10,763 bases of DNA from Pseudomonadota bacterium (lineage in GTDB: Bacteria > Pseudomonadota > Alphaproteobacteria > JAKJEU01), in NCBI GenBank assembly GCA_022705265.1, contig JAKJEU010000031.1, positions 1 through 10,763 of the forward strand, written 5' to 3'. The notes beneath the pieces are model-generated. The model was not told the origin of the DNA. It worked only from the letters and a program-made list of their open reading frames with translations, and searched no databases. The first letter of the stretch is position 1. Each line of letters opens with the position of its first letter. Of the stretch, positions 7,665 through 10,763 are shown one piece after another. A program made the translations under genes and the position numbers.

Positions 7665-8164
7665 TGGAAATAAAATCTCATACTATATCTATATTAGTTG
7701 ACAACGAAGCAGGTGTTTTAGGACGAGTTGTGGGGCTTTTTTCTGGTCGTGGGTATAATATCGAAAACCTTACTGTTGCTGTTATTGACAAGGAAAAAGG
7801 GCTTTCAAGAATTACAATTTCAACCACAGGAACAGATATAATTGTCGAACAAATTGTCGCTCAAATTGAACGAATTGTTCCAGTTCACAGAGTTTTAAAT
7901 ATGACTGTAAACCCTCCAAGTGTGGAAAGAGAAATTGCTTTGATAAAAATCATATGTGAACCAAGATTACGAAACGATGCTTTACAAATTGCTAATGCCT
8001 TTCGTGCGGATAAGGTCGACATTACAAATGAATCTTGTGTCTTCCAAGTGGTTGGCAAACCTTCGAAAATTGATACTTTTGTTGAACTTATGAAACCTTT
8101 GGGATTAGCCGAAATTGACCGAAGCGGATTAGTTGCTTTGTCTCGAGGAACAAAAGTCATTTAA
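7664..8164 (+). CDS. ilvN: Acetolactate synthase, regulatory small subunit
   Basis: The small subunit stabilises and activates the catalytic subunit and confers feedback inhibition by valine. The product is 166 residues, typical of the IlvH-like class. An ACT domain occupies about residues 5-80, with the ligand-loop signature NEAGVLGRVVGLFSGRGYNI beginning at 14 and GLSRITI at 46-52. The C-terminal small-subunit domain begins near REIALIK (89-95) and ends with the conserved SGLVALSRG. The ATG overlaps the ilvB stop (TAATG), and GGAGG lies about 9 nt upstream, inside ilvB, so both coupling and independent initiation are likely. In the ACT loop the glycines and asparagines that contact valine in E. 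coli IlvH appear retained (GV.G.......RG.NI), so feedback control is probably intact. In alphaproteobacteria the gene is often called ilvH. Confidence 0.96.
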   Translation: MEIKSHTISILVDNEAGVLGRVVGLFSGRGYNIENLTVAVIDKEKGLSRITISTTGTDIIVEQIVAQIERIVPVHRVLNMTVNPPSVEREIALIKIICEPRLRNDALQIANAFRADKVDITNESCVFQVVGKPSKIDTFVELMKPLGLAEIDRSGLVALSRGTKVI

Positions 8165-8172
8165 GATATTTA

Positions 8173-8201
8173 TTGATAATTAAATATTAAAATGATAAAA
8201 T
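8173..8201 (+). promoter_or_regulatory. Sigma-70-type promoter of the small-protein gene
   Basis: TTGATA (8173-8178) and TAAAAT (8196-8201) are separated by exactly 17 bases. Each matches five of six consensus positions. Transcription would start near 8208, giving a leader of about 30 nt that includes the AGGAG ribosome binding site of the gene at 8239. There is no terminator between ilvN and this promoter, so read-through from ilvBN is also possible. Confidence 0.6.
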
Positions 8202-8238
8202 TTGTTACGGTTGAAATTGATTATTTTAGGAGAGAAAT

Positions 8239-8508
8239 ATGTCAAGAGGAATTAAAATCGCTCATAACGACAAAGAAGTTCAAAAGAAAATCGTTGCCCA
8301 AGATGTAAATTCTGTTAGCGGAGTTGAAGTTTATGCACCTTCTGATAAGGTTGCTGTAAAATTTGCTCCTCCACCTAAGACTGCAACTGCTAAAACTGTT
8401 GCCCCTAAGGTTGAAAAGACAGAAACAAAACAAAATGATGCTTCAAAAGATCAAAAAAATAAACTTGCAATGCAAATGATGATGCAAGATAGAGCGATGT
8501 CAAGATAA
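8239..8508 (+). CDS. Uncharacterised 89-residue lysine-rich protein
   Basis: I do not recognise this protein. A strong AGGAG lies 6 nt before the ATG, a good promoter lies 38 nt upstream and a hairpin terminator begins 26 nt after the stop, so it is very probably expressed as a single-gene unit. Residues 1-40 (IKIAHNDKEVQKKIV..., VSGVEVYAPSDKVAVKF) have alternating hydrophobic and charged residues and could fold. Residues 42-70 are a Pro/Ala/Thr/Lys-rich stretch with PPPKTATAKT, probably disordered. Residues 71-89 form a probable methionine-rich helix (KLAMQMMMQDRAMSR). The protein is basic overall, with no signal peptide, membrane helix or cysteine. It converges on the Clp-like gene pair but nothing shows they work together. 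A nucleic-acid-binding or ribosome-associated protein would fit the composition, but that is only a guess. Confidence 0.75.
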   Translation: MSRGIKIAHNDKEVQKKIVAQDVNSVSGVEVYAPSDKVAVKFAPPPKTATAKTVAPKVEKTETKQNDASKDQKNKLAMQMMMQDRAMSR

Positions 8509-8525
8509 GCTCTTTAAATTAATTT

Positions 8526-8565
8526 AAAAAAAAGCACTTCTTATTTTTTTAAGAGGTGCTTTTTT
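8526..8565. terminator. Bidirectional Rho-independent terminator between converging genes
   Basis: GCACTTCTT (8534-8542) pairs with AAGAGGTGC (8551-8559), with one G-T wobble, around an 8-nt loop. Six Ts follow on the plus strand and eight As precede the stem, giving a U-tract on the minus-strand transcript too. It can therefore end both the small-protein gene and the converging Clp-like gene, whose stop codon is at 8578. Confidence 0.88.
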
Positions 8566-8577
8566 ATTATTTAAAAA

Positions 8578-10002
8578 TTATTCTTCATCATCAGACTTTT
8601 TAACCCTTGAAGTTGCCTGCCTTGCCCTTGCCATTGCGGCCGCTATTGCTGGGTTAAAGGATTGTTTTATAATTGGTTTTTTTATATCTTTCGACACATC
8701 ACCATCATCATCTTCTTCAACTTTATCTTCAAAAGATTCATCAGGTTCTTCACCAATATTGTCAAGAAGCTCATTTATTTCTTCTTGTTCTTCTTTGACA
8801 TCTTTATTTGATTGATTATCATCCTCTTCATTAAGATATTTTGAAACATCAACTTTATGAAAACCTTCAACTTCTACAATTTTTTCTTGCTCAACCGCTT
8901 TTAACGGCTCATTTATTTCTTCTTGAACTTCTTTTTCATCAATTTCTTCAACTTTTATATCTTCGTCGTTGATTACTTCTTCTTCAATGCTTTCTTGTAG
9001 ATGGTTAGAACCCTTTACATAAATTTCAAGCTTAGTTCTGTCAGGGCTGTCAATTACTACGGTATCGCCATAATTAATTTCACCGCTCATTATTTTCATT
9101 GCCATGACATTTTCGACTTCATGCTGGATAAGTCGTTTCAAAGCACGAACACCCATTTTGGAAGTAAACAATTCGTCAACAAACCATCTTTTTCCAAACA
9201 AAGTAATATCCAAGTCCAAATTTTGAGCTTGTTTTGCTTTTTTAACCAATTTTCTTAAATTAAGTTCAACGATTTTAAGCATATCGTTTTCAACCAATTG
9301 ATTGAAAGAAATAATATCATCAATACGATTTACAAGTTCAGGTCTTAAATATTTCGTCAAAACTTCTAACCGCTTATACGCAGGTACATCATGAGCAATA
9401 TTTGAAGTCAAAATTACAATCGTATTTCTAAAATCAACTGTTACCCCTCTGCTGTCGGTCAATCGTCCTTCATCAAGAAGTTGAAGCATTAAGTTCATTA
9501 CTTCTGGATGAGCTTTTTCAATTTCATCGAACAAAATTAATTGATATGGCTTATTTCTTATTGCTTCGGTTAAAAGCCCACCTTGCTCATATCCAGGAGA
9601 ACCCACCGGAGGACCCACAAGTCTTACTATGCTTGCCTTATCCATAAATTCTGACATATCAATTCGGATTAAATTGCTTTCATCATAGAATACAAATTCC
9701 GCCAAAGATTTTGCAAGTTCGGTTTTACCAACACCCGTCGTACCTATGAATAAAAAAGTTCCAAGAGGGCGATTTGGATCTTGCAATCCCGACTTAGACC
9801 TTCTAAACGCATCAGAAACAGCCCTCACCGCTTCATCTTGTCCAATTACTCTTTCCCTTAAATAATCGTCCATTTTCCTTAATCGTTCTTTATCTTCTAC
9901 TTGAACTTTATCCATTGGAATACCTGTCCAAATCCCAATAGTCCGCTCCATATGAGATTTTGTAATTCGAAATGTCCATAAGCAAAAGTGACGCCGCATC
10001 AT
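8578..10002 (-). CDS. ClpA/ClpB-like AAA+ protein, second ATPase domain plus acidic tail (downstream piece of a split gene)
   Basis: This frame encodes the second (D2) ATPase domain of a Hsp100/Clp-type hexameric unfoldase. Numbering from the upstream TTG at 10005, the linker WTGIP (26-30) is followed by GQDEAVRAVSDA, Walker A GTTGVGKT (88-95), Walker B LILFDE (156-161), sensor 1 TSN (200-202), the arginine finger in NRID (Arg227) and sensor 2 GVRALKR (285-291). All catalytic residues look intact. The pore loop reads GPPVGSPGYEQGG (131-143), with GSPG in place of GYVG. There is no IGL/IGF loop for ClpP docking. After residue 332 comes a 140-residue tail, very rich in Glu and Asp, ending with FNPAIAAAMARARQ and a charged stretch. 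The true start is unclear: TTG 10005, ATG 10002 or 9999, or ATG 9951, none with a ribosome binding site, because the homology continues from the overlapping upstream frame. Confidence 0.8.
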   Translation of the reverse strand: MMRRHFCLWTFRITKSHMERTIGIWTGIPMDKVQVEDKERLRKMDDYLRERVIGQDEAVRAVSDAFRRSKSGLQDPNRPLGTFLFIGTTGVGKTELAKSLAEFVFYDESNLIRIDMSEFMDKASIVRLVGPPVGSPGYEQGGLLTEAIRNKPYQLILFDEIEKAHPEVMNLMLQLLDEGRLTDSRGVTVDFRNTIVILTSNIAHDVPAYKRLEVLTKYLRPELVNRIDDIISFNQLVENDMLKIVELNLRKLVKKAKQAQNLDLDITLFGKRWFVDELFTSKMGVRALKRLIQHEVENVMAMKIMSGEINYGDTVVIDSPDRTKLEIYVKGSNHLQESIEEEVINDEDIKVEEIDEKEVQEEINEPLKAVEQEKIVEVEGFHKVDVSKYLNEEDDNQSNKDVKEEQEEINELLDNIGEEPDESFEDKVEEDDDGDVSKDIKKPIIKQSFNPAIAAAMARARQATSRVKKSDDEE

Positions 10003-10708
10003 CAATCAAATCAATTGATTTTTCAGGGAAAAGTCGATTTTTCACATAACGACTTGTAAGCATAACCGCACTTTCAACAGCCTCGTTATCAATTCTTACA
10101 TCATAATGAGACTCAAAACTGCTTTTCACACCCTTTGTTATTTCCATTGCCTCTTTTAAATTACATTCTTCAACCCTTATGACTTGTAACACTGACATAA
10201 GATCAGCATCATTTTCAACAAAGGTTTTAAAATTTATTGTATCAATGGCAATAATTGCTTTTATATCTCCTGATAACAATTTTGGTTTAAGATATTTTGC
10301 AATCTCTCTTGTCCCATCATCGACATCTTTTCTTACAAGCATTCCTGCTTCTTTTATTAATAAAATAACTTTTTCATCAGATAGCTTTGCAAACAATTTT
10401 TTAATTGCTTCTTCGTATTCTTCAAAAGAATTAGTCGCAATCATTAACTTTGCAACATCAATTCCAACAAGTCTGTAACCTCTTAATTCCTCGGGGACAA
10501 GATTATATGCCAGCTGTCTTGCAAAACCATAACATATAGTTTTTTTACCAACACCTTGAAGCCCTGTTAAAATTGGGTTGTTTTTATTAAGTCTTAATAA
10601 AATTTGAACTATTCTTTTAAGTTCACTGTCTCTTCCGACCAAGGGTTGAAGTTTGTCTTGAAGTGCAAGGCTTGTATAGTCTATTAAAAAATCGCTTACT
10701 TCTACCAT
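9908..10708 (-). CDS. ClpA/ClpB-like AAA+ protein, degenerate first ATPase domain (upstream piece of a split gene)
   Basis: This 266-residue product aligns with the D1 domain of ClpA/ClpB/ClpC. It starts just before the conserved YTSLALQDKLQPLVGRDSE (family: YT.DLT.LAR.GKLDPVIGRD.E) and runs to the D1 end SIDLIDDAA at 221-229. It lacks the N-terminal substrate domain. Several catalytic sites are lost: Walker A is GLQGVGKKT (49-57) with Lys for the Thr after GK, Walker B is ILLIKE with Lys119 for Asp, the pore-loop KYRG is NSFE (93-96), and the arginine-finger pair is Ser172-Val173. The last residues, from about 237 on, do not match the family. The homology moves there into the +1 frame encoding the D2 domain. 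The ATG at 10708 has only a weak ribosome binding site and overlaps the stop of an upstream frame (ATGGTAG), suggesting an operon. Confidence 0.75.
   Translation of the reverse strand: MVEVSDFLIDYTSLALQDKLQPLVGRDSELKRIVQILLRLNKNNPILTGLQGVGKKTICYGFARQLAYNLVPEELRGYRLVGIDVAKLMIATNSFEEYEEAIKKLFAKLSDEKVILLIKEAGMLVRKDVDDGTREIAKYLKPKLLSGDIKAIIAIDTINFKTFVENDADLMSVLQVIRVEECNLKEAMEITKGVKSSFESHYDVRIDNEAVESAVMLTSRYVKNRLFPEKSIDLIDDAASLLLMDISNYKISYGADYWDLDRYSNG
9964..10005 (-). other. Frame junction between the D1 and D2 parts of the Clp-like gene
   Basis: The D1 frame is family-like up to SIDLIDDAASLLLMDI. The D2 frame is family-like from RITKSHMERTIGIWTGIP, where I-T and W-T-G-I-P are spaced as in ClpB. 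The D2 frame has a stop codon just upstream of 10005, so the break must lie in this stretch. Removing one T, from the TTT at 9972-9970 or the TTTT at 9987-9984, would join the two frames into one protein of about 720 residues. Mutation, sequencing error, or a +1 slip at CTT-T are all possible. Confidence 0.6.
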
Positions 10709-10763
10709 AACATTAACTTCGTTGTTTCATCATATTGTCTTTCGTATACAACATCATTATTTT
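10702..10763 (-). CDS. C-terminal end of an unidentified upstream gene (partial)
   Basis: A frame open from the window edge ends with TAG at 10704-10702. Its last residues read NNDVVYERQYDETTKLMLW. The stop overlaps the start of the D1 gene in the sequence ATGGTAG, a common arrangement between co-transcribed genes. Nineteen residues are too few to identify a family. It could also be a mis-framed N-terminal part of the Clp-like protein, though nothing in it resembles a Clp N-domain. Confidence 0.35.
   Translation of the reverse strand, partial: NNDVVYERQYDETTKLMLW

Noticed and set aside
9984..9989. prfB-like programmed +1 frameshift at CTT-T
   Set aside because: The shift codon resembles prfB, but there is no stop or rare codon in the A site and no Shine-Dalgarno-like stimulator just upstream. 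It is kept only as a possibility in the junction finding.
8578..10708. Type VI secretion ClpV
   Set aside because: ClpV has an active D1, an N-domain and a GYVG pore loop. None of these is present, and no T6SS gene is visible.
1..10763. CRISPR array, tRNA, rRNA, insertion sequence or attachment site
   Set aside because: I saw no spaced direct repeats, no cloverleaf or rRNA stretches, no transposase frame and no terminal inverted repeats. Gene content is consistent from end to end.

Overview
This AT-rich window looks like part of a bacterial chromosome, most likely from a low-GC alphaproteobacterium. That placement is inferred from the gene order mreB-mreC-mreD-PBP2-rodA, a miaA followed directly by the two acetolactate synthase subunits, and an alphaproteobacterial-looking MiaA substrate loop (LTSRPS...HHLYG). 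No tRNA, rRNA, CRISPR array or insertion sequence was found.

Positions 1-4769 (minus strand) hold a compact cell-shape operon, transcribed from mreB towards the left edge: mreB, mreC, mreD, mrdA (PBP2) and a truncated rodA. Together they form the elongasome: the MreB filament scaffold, the MreC/MreD membrane link, the PBP2 transpeptidase and the RodA glycosyltransferase. Genes are packed with gaps of 25 and 8 nt, then overlaps of 14 and 1 nt.

Positions 4770-4952 are a divergent intergenic region with a weak candidate mreB promoter and three tandem 9-mers just before miaA. Positions 4953-8164 (plus strand) carry miaA (tRNA A37 prenylation), ilvB and ilvN (acetohydroxyacid synthase large and small subunits, joined by a TAATG overlap). 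The IlvB sequence is intact but has unusual substitutions at several normally conserved active-site and herbicide-site positions, notably His for the usual Trp at residue 488.

Positions 8165-8577 hold an isolated gene for an unrecognised 89-residue, lysine-rich protein, with a good promoter, a strong ribosome binding site and a terminator hairpin that can serve both strands.

Positions 8578-10708 (minus strand) are the most unusual part. They encode a two-domain ClpA/ClpB-type AAA+ protein broken into two overlapping reading frames. The first ATPase domain has lost its Walker B aspartate, pore-loop tyrosine and arginine finger, and its Walker A motif is altered. The second keeps its catalytic motifs but has GSPG in place of the usual GYVG pore loop, and is followed by a long acidic tail. 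No N-terminal Clp domain, no middle domain and no ClpP-docking loop are visible. The last 60 bases hold the end of another reading frame that overlaps the start of this gene pair by 7 nt.
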